From contig NZ_SMKM01000032.1 in NCBI RefSeq assembly GCF_004348665.1, positions 1 to 35,189 of the forward strand: a stretch of 35,189 nucleotides of DNA, written 5' to 3'. The notes under the pieces are model-generated. The model searched no databases and was not told the DNA's origin. It saw nothing but the letters and a program-made list of their open reading frames with translations. This DNA is from Actinomadura sp. GC306. GTDB lineage: Bacteria > Actinomycetota > Actinomycetes > Streptosporangiales > Streptosporangiaceae. Positions 7,424 through 16,816 of this stretch are shown piece after piece; within the stretch, counting starts at the first letter, position 1; every line of letters begins with the position of its first letter. A program made the translations under genes and the position numbers.

Positions 7424-8872
7424 TCAGCGCTGCAGGGTCAGCAGGCCCGGGCGGTAGGGCAGGAGGCCGTAGTCGCCGCCCGAGTTGGGGCTGCGGCCCT
7501 GGTAGAGGAGTTGCAGGTTGCAGGGGTCGACGGTGAAGGTCTGGTCGGCGCTTGCGCGGATCAGTTCGCCGTGGCTGATGTCGTTGGTCCAGGTGGCGCC
7601 GCTGTTGGCCTTGCCGGCGAAGGGGTTGCTCTCGCTGGTGGCCTGCGGTGTCCACGAACCGTTCAGGCTGGTGGACGTGAACGAGCGGAAGTAGCGGCCC
7701 TGGGAGCCGATCGCCTCGACGAGCATCAGGTAGCGGTTCTGGTCCTTGAGCTTGTAGACCTGAACGCCTTCGAACAGGTTGTTCGTCGAATCGCTCATGA
7801 TCACTGTGGAGGACGAGCCGAAGCTGCCCGGGAAGTTCCCGATCGGCATGCTGGCCCGGTAGATCCTGCCGTTGTCACCGGCGAAGAACAGGTACATGTT
7901 GTTGCTGTCGCCGATGACCGTCTGGTCGATGGGGCCGGTCCCGGAATTGCTGATGCTCCCGGAGAAGAGCACCTGCTCCGATGACCAGCCGTTCGGGTTG
8001 GTGGGGTCGCTGGACGTCCGGTAGGAGAAGGCGGTGCTGCCCCACTGGTAGGCGAGCACCCAGATGTTCCTCGGTGCGAAGTAGAAGAGCGTGGGCGCGA
8101 CGGTGGAATTCGACATCGCGTTCTGGCTGGCCGAGGCCATCTCCGACCAGTTGGAGAACAGGCCGAAGTTCATCGAGCCCCATCTCGTCCCCGTGTCGTG
8201 CGTTGTCGCGTAGACGAGATGCCGGCCGTTGTAGGGGGCGACGGTGAAGTCCTTGAGCGAGACCCATCCCGACCTGGGCTGGGCCAATGGACCTGTTGAC
8301 GACCAGCGGTATGTCGACGGAAGGTCGCAGTTCGGAGTGGGTTCGCCACCGCCGACCTCGACGAGCCGCCATTGCTGGTTGGCCCCGCCCCAGTCGTCGT
8401 ACTGGACGATGTTCGCGCCGTCGGCGGTAGAGCCGCCCTGTACTTCCAGGGCCTTGTTGCTGTGGCGCGAGATGAGCCTGACGTGGCCGTCTGAGCTGTC
8501 GGCCAGGCGCCATTGCTGGTTGGTGCCGTTCAGGTCGGTCCATTGGACGATCGAGCCGCCGTTGGCGGTGGAGAAGTTGTAGACGTCCAGCACCTTGCCG
8601 GAGTGGCGGGACTTGAGGCGGTAGTAACCGCCGCCGGAGTCGACGAACTGCCACTGCTGCTGGTTCTGGTCGTTCCTCGCCCACTGGGTGATGCGGGCGC
8701 CGTTGTCGGTCGCGAGGTTGTAGACGTCCAGGGCCTTGCCGCTGTTGCGGTTGACCAGGACGTACCACTTGTTCACATCCACTGTCGCGGCCTGGGCCGT
8801 CTGTGTGCTCAGTACGGACAGGAACACCGACAGCAGGAGCGATGCCAGCACTGCTGCACCGGTCCTCAGCAT
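7424..8872 (-). CDS. Secreted GH62 alpha-L-arabinofuranosidase with N-terminal ricin-type lectin domain
   Basis: This 482-residue exported enzyme removes arabinose side chains from arabinoxylan. A signal peptide spans about residues 1-28, with cleavage after TAQA. Residues about 30-165 form a ricin B/CBM13-like beta-trefoil with three QQW repeats and three [21 protein letters not shown] strands. A short GGGEPTP linker leads to the GH62 five-bladed propeller, seen from [12 protein letters not shown] through [20 protein letters not shown] (candidate catalytic base Asp), [10 protein letters not shown] and [11 protein letters not shown] (candidate catalytic Glu), to [11 protein letters not shown] near the C-terminus. 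The ATG at 8872 is preferred over the in-frame start at 8911 because GAAGGGAAG precedes it and the signal peptide begins there. It is divergent from the GH10 xylanase, and a LacI-type operator lies 24 bases upstream. Confidence 0.95.
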   Translation of the reverse strand: MLRTGAAVLASLLLSVFLSVLSTQTAQAATVDVNKWYVLVNRNSGKALDVYNLATDNGARITQWARNDQNQQQWQFVDSGGGYYRLKSRHSGKVLDVYNFSTANGGSIVQWTDLNGTNQQWRLADSSDGHVRLISRHSNKALEVQGGSTADGANIVQYDDWGGANQQWRLVEVGGGEPTPNCDLPSTYRWSSTGPLAQPRSGWVSLKDFTVAPYNGRHLVYATTHDTGTRWGSMNFGLFSNWSEMASASQNAMSNSTVAPTLFYFAPRNIWVLAYQWGSTAFSYRTSSDPTNPNGWSSEQVLFSGSISNSGTGPIDQTVIGDSNNMYLFFAGDNGRIYRASMPIGNFPGSFGSSSTVIMSDSTNNLFEGVQVYKLKDQNRYLMLVEAIGSQGRYFRSFTSTSLNGSWTPQATSESNPFAGKANSGATWTNDISHGELIRASADQTFTVDPCNLQLLYQGRSPNSGGDYGLLPYRPGLLTLQR

Positions 8873-8896
8873 GAACTCTTCCCTTCGTCCTGCTTG

Positions 8897-8910
8897 TGTT
8901 AGCGCTAACA
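8897..8910. promoter_or_regulatory. LacI-family operator, perfect 14-base palindrome
   Basis: TGTTAGCGCTAACA is a perfect palindrome with the central CG typical of LacI/GalR-family operators. It sits in the presumed 5' untranslated region of the GH62 gene, where a bound repressor could block elongation. No LacI-family gene is in the window, so the regulator must be elsewhere. Confidence 0.8.
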
Positions 8911-8971
8911 TTTCCTGCCGAGCGGGGACCTCTCTCCATCGGGTGATCTGGGGGGTGGCGGTGGCCCGGAG

Positions 8972-8999
8972 TAAATAACAGCCGGTGCGACATCGTCAA
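8972..8999 (-). promoter_or_regulatory. Candidate housekeeping promoter of the GH62 gene
   Basis: On the minus strand TTGACG (8999-8994) and TATTTA (8977-8972) are separated by 16 bases. Transcription would start near 8965, giving a leader of about 90 bases that includes the LacI-type operator. Confidence 0.5.
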
Positions 9000-9012
9000 G
9001 AACCCGTAGCCT

Positions 9013-9026
9013 TCGAAAAATTTCGA
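9013..9026. promoter_or_regulatory. Inverted repeat TCGAAA-AA-TTTCGA in the xylanase/arabinofuranosidase intergenic region
   Basis: Six-base arms TCGAAA and TTTCGA flank two As. CGAAA/TTTCG repeats are a recurring element upstream of xylanase genes in Streptomyces and relatives, and I recall binding by xylan-responsive repressors. Its place between the two divergent xylanolytic genes supports a regulatory role. Confidence 0.5.
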
Positions 9027-9082
9027 GCGTAAGCCACCTGCTAGAACGCATGCACAAGCCGACGAGCGGATCTCTTCGATGA

Positions 9083-10651
<1,569 letters not shown>

Positions 10652-10662
10652 CCCACCGAAGC

Positions 10663-10703
10663 CGGTGCTCGACCTCCGTCATACGGACGGAGGTCGAGCA
10701 CCG
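10663..10703. terminator. Bidirectional hairpin terminator between xylanase and epimerase genes
   Basis: Perfect 18-base arms at 10663-10680 and 10686-10703 enclose a 5-base loop (ATACG). It lies 12 bases after the GH10 stop and 60 bases beyond the stop of the convergent epimerase-like gene, so it can serve both. Confidence 0.88.
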
Positions 10704-10762
10704 TCCCGGCCATCGACCTCGAAGTACCGCCCAACACGTCCGTGCCTCGCAAACGGTGTTGT

Positions 10763-11731
10763 TCAGCGCTCGTTGCCGGCACGCAACCAGTCGAGGTAGT
10801 CCGCGACCGCGCGCTCGGTGTCGTACTCGGGCTTGTAGCCGGTGTCGTGCTGGAGCCGGGTGATGTCGAGGTAGTTCTGCCGCGCGTCCCCTCCGGTGGG
10901 CAGGTCGACACGGGCGTCCGGCACGATCCGTTTGATCGCGGCGATGATCTCGGCGTTGGTCGTCGCGCGGCCGGACGCGACGTTGTACGTCCGGTGGTCG
11001 AGCCGGTCGGCGAGCTGGAGGAGCGCCATCGCCCGCGCGGTGTCCTTCACGTAGCAGAGGTCGAGCGAGTCTTCGGCGTACGCGGGCCCGGCGAGCGTGG
11101 ACAGGTTCGGCTCAGTTCCGCGAACGGCGGCATGGACGAGTTCGGGAGCCGCGAAGAACAAGGCGCCGTGGGGGTCGCGCGGGCCCCAGGTGCCGGAGAT
11201 GCGGTAGTTGACGACGTCGATGCCGGCGGTGTCGGCCAAGTGTCCGTTGAGTAGCTCCCCGATCTTCTTGAAGGTCGGGATCGGGTGGGCCGAGGCCATC
11301 GACAACGCCATGTCCTCGGTGAGCGGCCCCTCCCCGGCCCCGAGCGGACCATCGCCCGCAGCGCCGCCGTAGACACCGATCGTGCTGGCGACGCCCACCC
11401 GGTCGACATCCCACTCGCGCGCGACGTGCAGGACGTTGAACAGCCCGCCCAGTGCCTTGCGCGCCGCCTCGACAGGCTGCTCGGAGTCGGGCGGCCAGGG
11501 CATCGAACCCGCGAGGTGCAGGATGCCGGTGATCTCGTGGCGCTCGCCGATGTCGAGCAGCGCGTCCAGCTCGGTGACGTCGGCCCGCTCGACGACGACC
11601 TGTCCGCCTGCGAGCTCGGCCGGCACCTCGCCCGTCCGGCGCTGAACCAGCACGCAGCTCTCCCCGAGATCGAGCAGCGCGCGCACGGTATGGGAGCCGA
11701 TGAACCCCAGACCTCCGGTGACCAGGATCAT
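10763..11731 (-). CDS. NAD-dependent epimerase/dehydratase-family protein lacking the usual catalytic Tyr
   Basis: This 322-residue protein of the extended SDR superfamily begins MILVTGGLGFIGSH, the NAD-binding GxxGxxG motif at residues 6-12. ADVTELDAL near 50 and LHLAGSMP near 71 are also conserved, and VASTIGVYG near 113-121 supplies the Ser/Thr. At the expected YxxxK position the sequence reads HPIPTFKKIGE: the Lys is present, the Tyr is not. It may be a nucleotide-sugar or lipid-modifying enzyme with altered chemistry, or a redox-sensing paralog. It is divergent from a MarR regulator over shared operators, so control by that MarR is likely. The substrate is unknown. Confidence 0.83.
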   Translation of the reverse strand: MILVTGGLGFIGSHTVRALLDLGESCVLVQRRTGEVPAELAGGQVVVERADVTELDALLDIGERHEITGILHLAGSMPWPPDSEQPVEAARKALGGLFNVLHVAREWDVDRVGVASTIGVYGGAAGDGPLGAGEGPLTEDMALSMASAHPIPTFKKIGELLNGHLADTAGIDVVNYRISGTWGPRDPHGALFFAAPELVHAAVRGTEPNLSTLAGPAYAEDSLDLCYVKDTARAMALLQLADRLDHRTYNVASGRATTNAEIIAAIKRIVPDARVDLPTGGDARQNYLDITRLQHDTGYKPEYDTERAVADYLDWLRAGNER

Positions 11732-11753
11732 GACCGCACCCTTCTGTCGCCCT

Positions 11754-11781
11754 ACTGATTATCAGTACTACTGACGATCAG
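11754..11781. promoter_or_regulatory. Tandem MarR-type operators in the epimerase-marR intergenic region
   Basis: ACTGATTATCAGT (11754-11766) has perfect 6-base arms around one T. A second, weaker copy, CTGACGATCAG (11771-11781), follows with the same CTGA/TCAG ends. They lie between the divergent starts at 11731 and 11802, the usual place for autoregulatory MarR sites. Confidence 0.7.
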
Positions 11782-11789
11782 GCTAGCGA

Positions 11790-11795
11790 TAGAGT
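11790..11795 (+). promoter_or_regulatory. Candidate -10 element for leaderless marR-type gene
   Basis: TAGAGT ends 6 bases before the GTG at 11802. No ribosome site precedes that codon. The operators would overlap the -35 region, consistent with autorepression. Confidence 0.45.
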
Positions 11796-11801
11796 TCGTG
11801 C

Positions 11802-12248
11802 GTGTCTAGCAGTGATGGGCCGGGCCCCGAGCTGAGCAGGAATCTCGTCTACCTGCTCAAGCACGCGCACCTCCGGATGGCAGAGCTGACCGGCGACGCG
11901 GTGGCGCCGCACGGCATCGACGGCCGCGAGCTGGGCGTCCTGCTCTCCTTGACCGGCCGCGAACCGGCGTCCCAGCAGCAGGCGGCGCAGCGGCTGGGCA
12001 TCGACCGCACCACCATGGTCGCGATGCTGGACGCCCTGGAGGGCAAAGGTCTGGTGTCACGCCACCCGCACGCGGAAGACCGCCGCCGCAACGTGGTCGA
12101 ACTGACCGACGCCGGCCGAGAAACCCTCCACCTGGCCACCGAAGCCAACAACGCCGCCGAACGCGACTTCCTGGCCCCATTGACCCCGGAGGCCGCCGAA
12201 CACCTGCGAACCGCCCTACAGAAGCTCGTCCTGCCCCCAGACGACTAG
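11802..12248 (+). CDS. MarR-family transcriptional regulator
   Basis: This 148-residue winged-helix protein has an N-terminal dimerisation helix, then the HTH in REPASQQQAAQRLGIDRTTMVAMLDALEGKGLVSRHPHAEDRRRN (about residues 48-92; the recognition helix is DRTTMVAMLDAL, and the wing has the conserved DRR). The C-terminal helices carry an LRTALQKL segment. MarR proteins respond to phenolics, drugs or oxidants. It is probably leaderless and divergent from the epimerase-like gene with two palindromes between them. The inducer cannot be told. Confidence 0.92.
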   Translation: MSSSDGPGPELSRNLVYLLKHAHLRMAELTGDAVAPHGIDGRELGVLLSLTGREPASQQQAAQRLGIDRTTMVAMLDALEGKGLVSRHPHAEDRRRNVVELTDAGRETLHLATEANNAAERDFLAPLTPEAAEHLRTALQKLVLPPDD

Positions 12249-12302
12249 GCCGCGGCAAGGCGTCCGCTCATGCGGCGTTGGCGGGCGCCCTGTCGAGTAC
12301 GG

Positions 12303-13721
12303 TCACGTTTTCAGTAGGTAGTCGACGGCGTCGGCGGCGGAGTAGTCGGGGCCTGTGGTGGCGGTCAGTTCGGCCAGGAAGTCCAGGTCTTGGCCGAGGG
12401 TGAGCAGGGGCGGTTCGGTGTAGCCGTCCGGGCGGTGTTGCGGGTGACCGACGTTGGCGACGAGGGCGTTGCACAGGCATCGGCGGCCTTTTGTGTCCTC
12501 GGCGGAGCCGCCCTTGCGGACGTATGCGTCGACGGGTTCGGCGGGGCACCGGAAGCCGACCGATCCGTCCGGCTTCGCGTAGGGAGTGCGCAGGTAGCTG
12601 AGGTCGCAGAGTCTGGAGCGCGCCTCGTAGACCTCGTCCTGCGCCAGGGTTCCGGGGAGGGCGGCGACCTTGAAGGGGAAGCCGGTCGGTGAGGCGTAGG
12701 GATCGTTGCGGACCTGGAGCGTGCCGTTCAGGGCTTCCCGGATGAGGCGTTGCCGCAGGTCGGGTGTGAGGCCGGATTCGCGGCACAGGGCGAAGACGCT
12801 GCCCGCCTGGATGCCGGTGGCGCCTGCGGAGCGCGCCTTGGTCAGGGCGCCGTTCCTGGCGTAGCCGCCGGCCATCCAGAACGGGAGGCCGAGCGCGGAC
12901 ACTTTGGCCGGGTCGATCCGGTCACGGTGGCCGTAGATCGGCTCGCCGGTGTCGTCCAGGCGCATTCGTCCGCGCGGTGGCGCGCTGTGGCCGCCCGCGG
13001 TCGCGGTTTCCAGGACGAATCCGTCCGGGCGGGTCAGTGGCGTCCGGTGCAGGTAGAGGGCCAGTACGGGTGAGGAGACGATCGCGAGGAACTGGGGACG
13101 CGGGGTTTTCGTGGTGGAACCGGTGAGGGAGGCCGGGTCGAACGTCAGGCGGCGGCCGGAGTCGTCGCCGGCGACGGTCACCGTCAGGTGTCCGGGGGAA
13201 CCGGCGGCCAGGGCGTCCAGGAGGGCGGGGATCTCGCTGGGAATCCCGGCCCCCATCAGGACGTAGTCGACTCCGGCCAGCATCGCGCCGTAGGTGGCCG
13301 CCGGGGTGGCGAGCTGGATCTTCTCCAGGTAGTTGATCCCGACCCGGCCGTTGTGTCCCTGCTTGGCCAGCCAGACCTGGACGAAGTTCCCGGCGACGGT
13401 CAGCTCGTCGCGGGTCTGGTTCGGGAAGAGGCCGAGTTTCGGGACCGGCCGGTAGCGCCGTCCCGGTCCGAGGCCGCCGGGGACGTAGTAGCGCCGCATG
13501 ATCCGCTCGGTCACGTCCGGCAGCGGGAAGGCGTCGAGCGCGCGGCGCAGGTGGCCGCCTTCGTCTCCGTCCTGCAGGCCGCGGGCGAGCAGGGCGTCCA
13601 GCGCCACCCCGGAGACGACGCCGAGCTGCCCGGTCCGGGCCACGGCGCGGGCGAGGCGCCAGCCGGACACGCCGGCGCCCATTCCTCCTTGGATGATGCG
13701 CGGTGGCGGGGGCTCAGACAT
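12303..13721 (-). CDS. Nitronate monooxygenase / 2-nitropropane dioxygenase-family flavoprotein
   Basis: This 472-residue TIM-barrel FMN protein starts with IIQGGMGAGVSGWRLARAVARTGQLGVVSGVAL, the family's N-terminal strand and turn. VGINYLEKIQLATPAATYGAMLAGVDYVLMGAGIPSEIP (about 128-166) and LETATAGGHSAPPRGRM (about 236-252) are the FMN- and substrate-site parts, and PFWMAGGYARNGALTKARSAGATGIQAGSVFALCRESG (about 280-317) the phosphate-binding part. It is longer than typical members (about 320-360) owing to a C-terminal extension with Cys residues (RRCLCNAL near 425). Known members oxidise alkyl nitronates, but some act in polyketide or fatty-acid systems, so the substrate is open. It is divergent from a radical SAM gene, and a tiny ORF overlaps its start. 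Confidence 0.85.
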   Translation of the reverse strand: MSEPPPPRIIQGGMGAGVSGWRLARAVARTGQLGVVSGVALDALLARGLQDGDEGGHLRRALDAFPLPDVTERIMRRYYVPGGLGPGRRYRPVPKLGLFPNQTRDELTVAGNFVQVWLAKQGHNGRVGINYLEKIQLATPAATYGAMLAGVDYVLMGAGIPSEIPALLDALAAGSPGHLTVTVAGDDSGRRLTFDPASLTGSTTKTPRPQFLAIVSSPVLALYLHRTPLTRPDGFVLETATAGGHSAPPRGRMRLDDTGEPIYGHRDRIDPAKVSALGLPFWMAGGYARNGALTKARSAGATGIQAGSVFALCRESGLTPDLRQRLIREALNGTLQVRNDPYASPTGFPFKVAALPGTLAQDEVYEARSRLCDLSYLRTPYAKPDGSVGFRCPAEPVDAYVRKGGSAEDTKGRRCLCNALVANVGHPQHRPDGYTEPPLLTLGQDLDFLAELTATTGPDYSAADAVDYLLKT

Positions 13722-13743
13722 GGGGGCGGAACACCTCGGGCAT
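13714..13743 (-). CDS. Possible nine-codon leader ORF overlapping the flavoprotein start
   Basis: On the minus strand ATG at 13743 opens MPEVFRPHV and stops with TGA at 13714-13716, overlapping the first codons of the flavoprotein gene (ATG at 13721). An AAAGG site lies about 7 bases upstream. It could couple translation or act as a leader peptide. Such short frames arise easily by chance, so this is tentative. Confidence 0.25.
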   Translation of the reverse strand: MPEVFRPHV

Positions 13744-13911
13744 GGTCGGCCTTTCGCGGACGTGGGGCGCGTGCCCCGTCAGGCTTCCGGGTCGCCGAGG
13801 CGCTGCCAATGGGACCAAGGTCCCGCGTGCCGGTGCCGATCGGCCCCTCGTGGCCCGGTCGTCCGGTCGTGACAGTGGCAGGCGACGATCTACGGCGAAG
13901 GGACCCGGGCG

Positions 13912-15156
13912 ATGCGCGACGCACGAGCGACGGTGAAGCCCATGAAGAACATCCGCTCGCCCCGCCATGAGGTGGCGGCGCGGCCGTTCATCGTGATCTG
14001 GGAGATCACGCGGGCGTGTCCGCTGGCCTGCCGGCACTGCCGCGCCGAGGCCCGGCCGGAGCGCGATCCCGGTGAGCTGAGCACCGCCGAGGCTTGTGAG
14101 CTGATGAGCCAGGTGGCGTCCTTCGGCAGCCCGCCGCCGCTGTTCGTCATGACCGGCGGCGACCCGTTCCAGCGGCCGGACCTGTTCGAGCTGGTCCGGC
14201 ACGGCACGCGGATCGGGCTGCCGGTCGCGGTCTCCCCGTCCGGCACCCCGACCCTGACCGCCGAGAACCTCGCGGCGCTCAAGGAGGCGGGGGCGCGGGC
14301 GATCTCGCTGAGCCTGGACGGGTCCAACGCCGCCGTGCACGACGACTTCCGCGCCACCGAAGGTGTGTTCCGGTGGACGCTGGACGCCTGGCGCGCCGCG
14401 CGGGACCTCGGCCTCAAGGTGCAGATCAACACCACGGTGACCGGGCACAACCTCACCGACCTCCCGCAGATCGTCCGGCTGGTGCATGAGCTGGGCGCGC
14501 TCTCCTGGAGCGCCTTCCTGCTCGTGCCGACCGGGCGGGGACGGCTGCTGCCCGGCCTGGACGCGGCGCAGGTCGAGGACCTCCTCAACTTCGTCTACGA
14601 CGCCGGGGACTTCGTCCCGTCCCGGACGACCGAGGCGCACCACTTCCGCCGGGTCATCATCCAGCGCGACATCCTCCGGGACCGCGGCGACGATCCGGTG
14701 GCCGTGCTCGGTCTGGGGCCCCTCTACGAGTCGCTGCACCGGGAGCTCATGGACCTCGGCCTGCCCAGACGCCGCGTCCGCCGCGCGCCGATGGACATCA
14801 ACTCCGCACGCGGATTCGTCTTCGTCTCCCATCGGGGGTCGGTGCATCCCAGCGGGTTCCTGCCGGTGGGCGCCGGTGACGTGCGGGACACACCGCTGCC
14901 CGAGATCTACCGGAACTCCCCGCTGTTCACCGGCTTGCGTGATCCCGACCTGCTCAAGGGACGCTGCGGCGCGTGCGAGTTCCGGGTGGTCTGCGGCGGT
15001 TCGCGGTCGCGTGCGCTGGCCGTGTCCGGCGATTCCTACGGCGAAGAGCCGTGGTGCTCCTACGAGCCCGGTTCCTTCCCCTACCAGGACGCGCTGGCCG
15101 CCGCCGGAATGGTCGCCCCGGGCCGGTCGGCCGGCACGCCGGTCACCGGGTCCTGA
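13912..15156 (+). CDS. Radical SAM/SPASM-domain enzyme
   Basis: This 414-residue protein has the radical SAM cluster motif C36-x3-C40-x2-C43 within WEITRACPLACRHC, then MTGGDPFQRPDLFELV (about 82-97), LSLDGSNAAVHD (about 137-148) and a C-terminal SPASM-like region, GRCGACEFRVVCGGSRSRA (about 357-375) with a further Cys in EEPWCSYEPG. Auxiliary iron-sulfur clusters are therefore likely. The closest remembered group is TIGR04053-type proteins, related to heme-modifying AhbD/NirJ and RiPP-maturing enzymes. The substrate is unknown. ATG 13912 follows GAAGGGA; ATG 13942 (MKNIRS) is an alternative. It is divergent from the flavoprotein gene, and its stop overlaps vdcD by 14 bases tail to tail. Confidence 0.88.
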   Translation: MRDARATVKPMKNIRSPRHEVAARPFIVIWEITRACPLACRHCRAEARPERDPGELSTAEACELMSQVASFGSPPPLFVMTGGDPFQRPDLFELVRHGTRIGLPVAVSPSGTPTLTAENLAALKEAGARAISLSLDGSNAAVHDDFRATEGVFRWTLDAWRAARDLGLKVQINTTVTGHNLTDLPQIVRLVHELGALSWSAFLLVPTGRGRLLPGLDAAQVEDLLNFVYDAGDFVPSRTTEAHHFRRVIIQRDILRDRGDDPVAVLGLGPLYESLHRELMDLGLPRRRVRRAPMDINSARGFVFVSHRGSVHPSGFLPVGAGDVRDTPLPEIYRNSPLFTGLRDPDLLKGRCGACEFRVVCGGSRSRALAVSGDSYGEEPWCSYEPGSFPYQDALAAAGMVAPGRSAGTPVTGS

Positions 15157-15379
15157 GCGGCGGGATCGGCGGGACGTGCGGAGCGGAGCCGATCTCCTCG
15201 GCGGTCATCGTGAAGGTGTCGGGATAGTGGTCGCGGCTGGTCCGGCGGTCGGGCTCGGTGGTGCGCCAGCAGTACAGGCAGCGCTCGCATCGGAGCACCT
15301 CCCATATGCCGGGGTCGGGCGAGGCGAACAGCAGCCCGATCGTCCCGTGCGCGCACCGCGGGCAGTGCTGGGTCGACAT
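15143..15379 (-). CDS. vdcD: Non-oxidative hydroxyarylic acid decarboxylase subunit D (VdcD-like)
   Basis: This 78-residue protein has CPRC at residues 6-9 and C30-x2-C33-x2-C36 (CERCLYCWRTTEPDRR), so a zinc-binding site is likely. The pattern with GLLFASPDPGIWEVLRC and a Pro-rich C-terminus matches the small D subunit of vanillate/4-hydroxybenzoate decarboxylases (VdcD, ShdD). Its precise role in the complex is unclear, though it is reported as needed for activity in this class. It has an AAAGGAG ribosome site and begins 12 bases after vdcC, completing the classic B-C-D order. It overlaps the convergent radical SAM gene by 14 bases. Confidence 0.9.
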   Translation of the reverse strand: MSTQHCPRCAHGTIGLLFASPDPGIWEVLRCERCLYCWRTTEPDRRTSRDHYPDTFTMTAEEIGSAPHVPPIPPLRTR

Positions 15380-15391
15380 CGGGGACTCCTT

Positions 15392-16816
15392 TCAGCGGCG
15401 GGCGGCGAGGTCGCGGAGGCGGACGAGCCACTCGGCGGCCTCCGGCAGGTCGCGGACCTGGGTCCGGTAGCCGCCGCGGTGGTCCGGGGACACGGGTGTG
15501 GTGGCGTCGATGACGAGCTTGTCGGTGATGCCGGGCATGGTGGCCTGCGGCGCCAGCCCCAGCACGGGCATGTTGGGCACCTGGATCAGGTCGCCCGCCG
15601 GGTTCATCTTGGTGGACAGCGCCCACATGACCTGCGGCAGGTCGAACGGGTCCACGTCCTCGTCCACGACGATGACCGTGGTGGCGTACCCGAGGCCGTG
15701 CGGGGTGCTCAGGACGCGCAGACCGACGGCCTTGGCGAAACCGCCGTAGCGGACGGCCGTGGCGACGATGACGACGAGCCCGTGCGTGTACATGGCGTTG
15801 ACCGCGCGCACCTCCGGGAACTCGGCCTTGAGCTGCTGGTGCAGCGGGACGCAGGTGTTGGCCGCGATCAAGTAGTCGATCTCCGTCCACGGCATGCCGA
15901 GGTAGAGGTGCTCGAAGATCGCGTTCGTCCGGTGGGAGATCCGGTCGACGCGGATGACGGGCATGGCGCGCCCGCCCGAGTAGTGCCCGGTGAACTCGCC
16001 GAACGGCCCCTCGATCTCCCGTTCGCGCCCCTCGATGACGCCCTCGATCACCACCTCGGCGCCCCACGGGACGGGCAGCCCGGTCAGCGGCGCCTCGGCT
16101 ATGGGGGCCGGCGCGCCGCGCAGGGCGCCGGCCAGCTCGTACTCGTTCTCGTCGTAGCGCATCGGGGTGGACGCGGCGATGGAGATGACGGGGTCGTTGC
16201 CGAGCGTGACGGCGACCGGCAGGTCCGCCCCGGCCTCCTCGGCCTTGCGGAGCTGCTGGGCGAGATCGTGCATCGGGACGGGCTGGATCGCCAGCCTGCG
16301 GGGCCCCTTCACCTGGATGCGGTAGATGCCGAGGTTCTGCTTGCCGACGTCATCGGGGTCGTCCGGGTCCCGGGAGACGACGGCGGCCTTGTCGATGTAG
16401 AAGCCGCCGTCGCCCTCGTTGAGGCGCACCAGCGGCAGCACCTCGAAGATGTTCGCCCGGTCGCCGTCCAGGACGTTCTCCGCCCAGGGCGGGTCGGCAC
16501 GCCGTTCGGGCGCGACCGGGAACGTCTCCCAGCGGCGGCTGAACTCGCCCACCTGCTCCTTGACCCCGGTCTCTTTCGGCAGGCCGAGCGCGAGCGCGTG
16601 ATTGGCCCACGAACCGTGCACGTTCATGGCTATGCGGGCGTCGGTGAATCCGGCGACGTTCTCGAAATAGAGGGCGGGGGCCGCATCGCCCATCCGGCAG
16701 ACGGCGTTCGCCGCGGCGGCGATATCGGGTTCCGGCATCACCCGGTCGGTGACGCGCAGCAACTGCCCCTCTTTCGAGAGGGTCTCCAGGAATTCCCGGA
16801 GGTCGTCATACGGCAT
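15392..16816 (-). CDS. vdcC: UbiD-family prFMN-dependent hydroxyarylic acid decarboxylase (VdcC-like)
   Basis: This 474-residue catalytic subunit carries out reversible decarboxylation of an aromatic acid such as vanillate or 4-hydroxybenzoate, using prenylated FMN. It starts MPYDDLREFLETLSKEGQL, as UbiD proteins do. NLGIYRIQVKGPRRLAIQP has the conserved Arg and prFMN-site region, EREIEGPFGEFTGHYSG the conserved Glu-containing loop, and MPWTEIDYL lies beyond it. The MNPAGDLIQVPNMP segment is typical of the C-terminal part. ATG 16816 is chosen for its AAGGAG site and overlaps the end of vdcB by 11 bases. It needs the UbiX-type gene next to it for cofactor. The substrate cannot be fixed from sequence. 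Confidence 0.92.
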   Translation of the reverse strand: MPYDDLREFLETLSKEGQLLRVTDRVMPEPDIAAAANAVCRMGDAAPALYFENVAGFTDARIAMNVHGSWANHALALGLPKETGVKEQVGEFSRRWETFPVAPERRADPPWAENVLDGDRANIFEVLPLVRLNEGDGGFYIDKAAVVSRDPDDPDDVGKQNLGIYRIQVKGPRRLAIQPVPMHDLAQQLRKAEEAGADLPVAVTLGNDPVISIAASTPMRYDENEYELAGALRGAPAPIAEAPLTGLPVPWGAEVVIEGVIEGREREIEGPFGEFTGHYSGGRAMPVIRVDRISHRTNAIFEHLYLGMPWTEIDYLIAANTCVPLHQQLKAEFPEVRAVNAMYTHGLVVIVATAVRYGGFAKAVGLRVLSTPHGLGYATTVIVVDEDVDPFDLPQVMWALSTKMNPAGDLIQVPNMPVLGLAPQATMPGITDKLVIDATTPVSPDHRGGYRTQVRDLPEAAEWLVRLRDLAARR

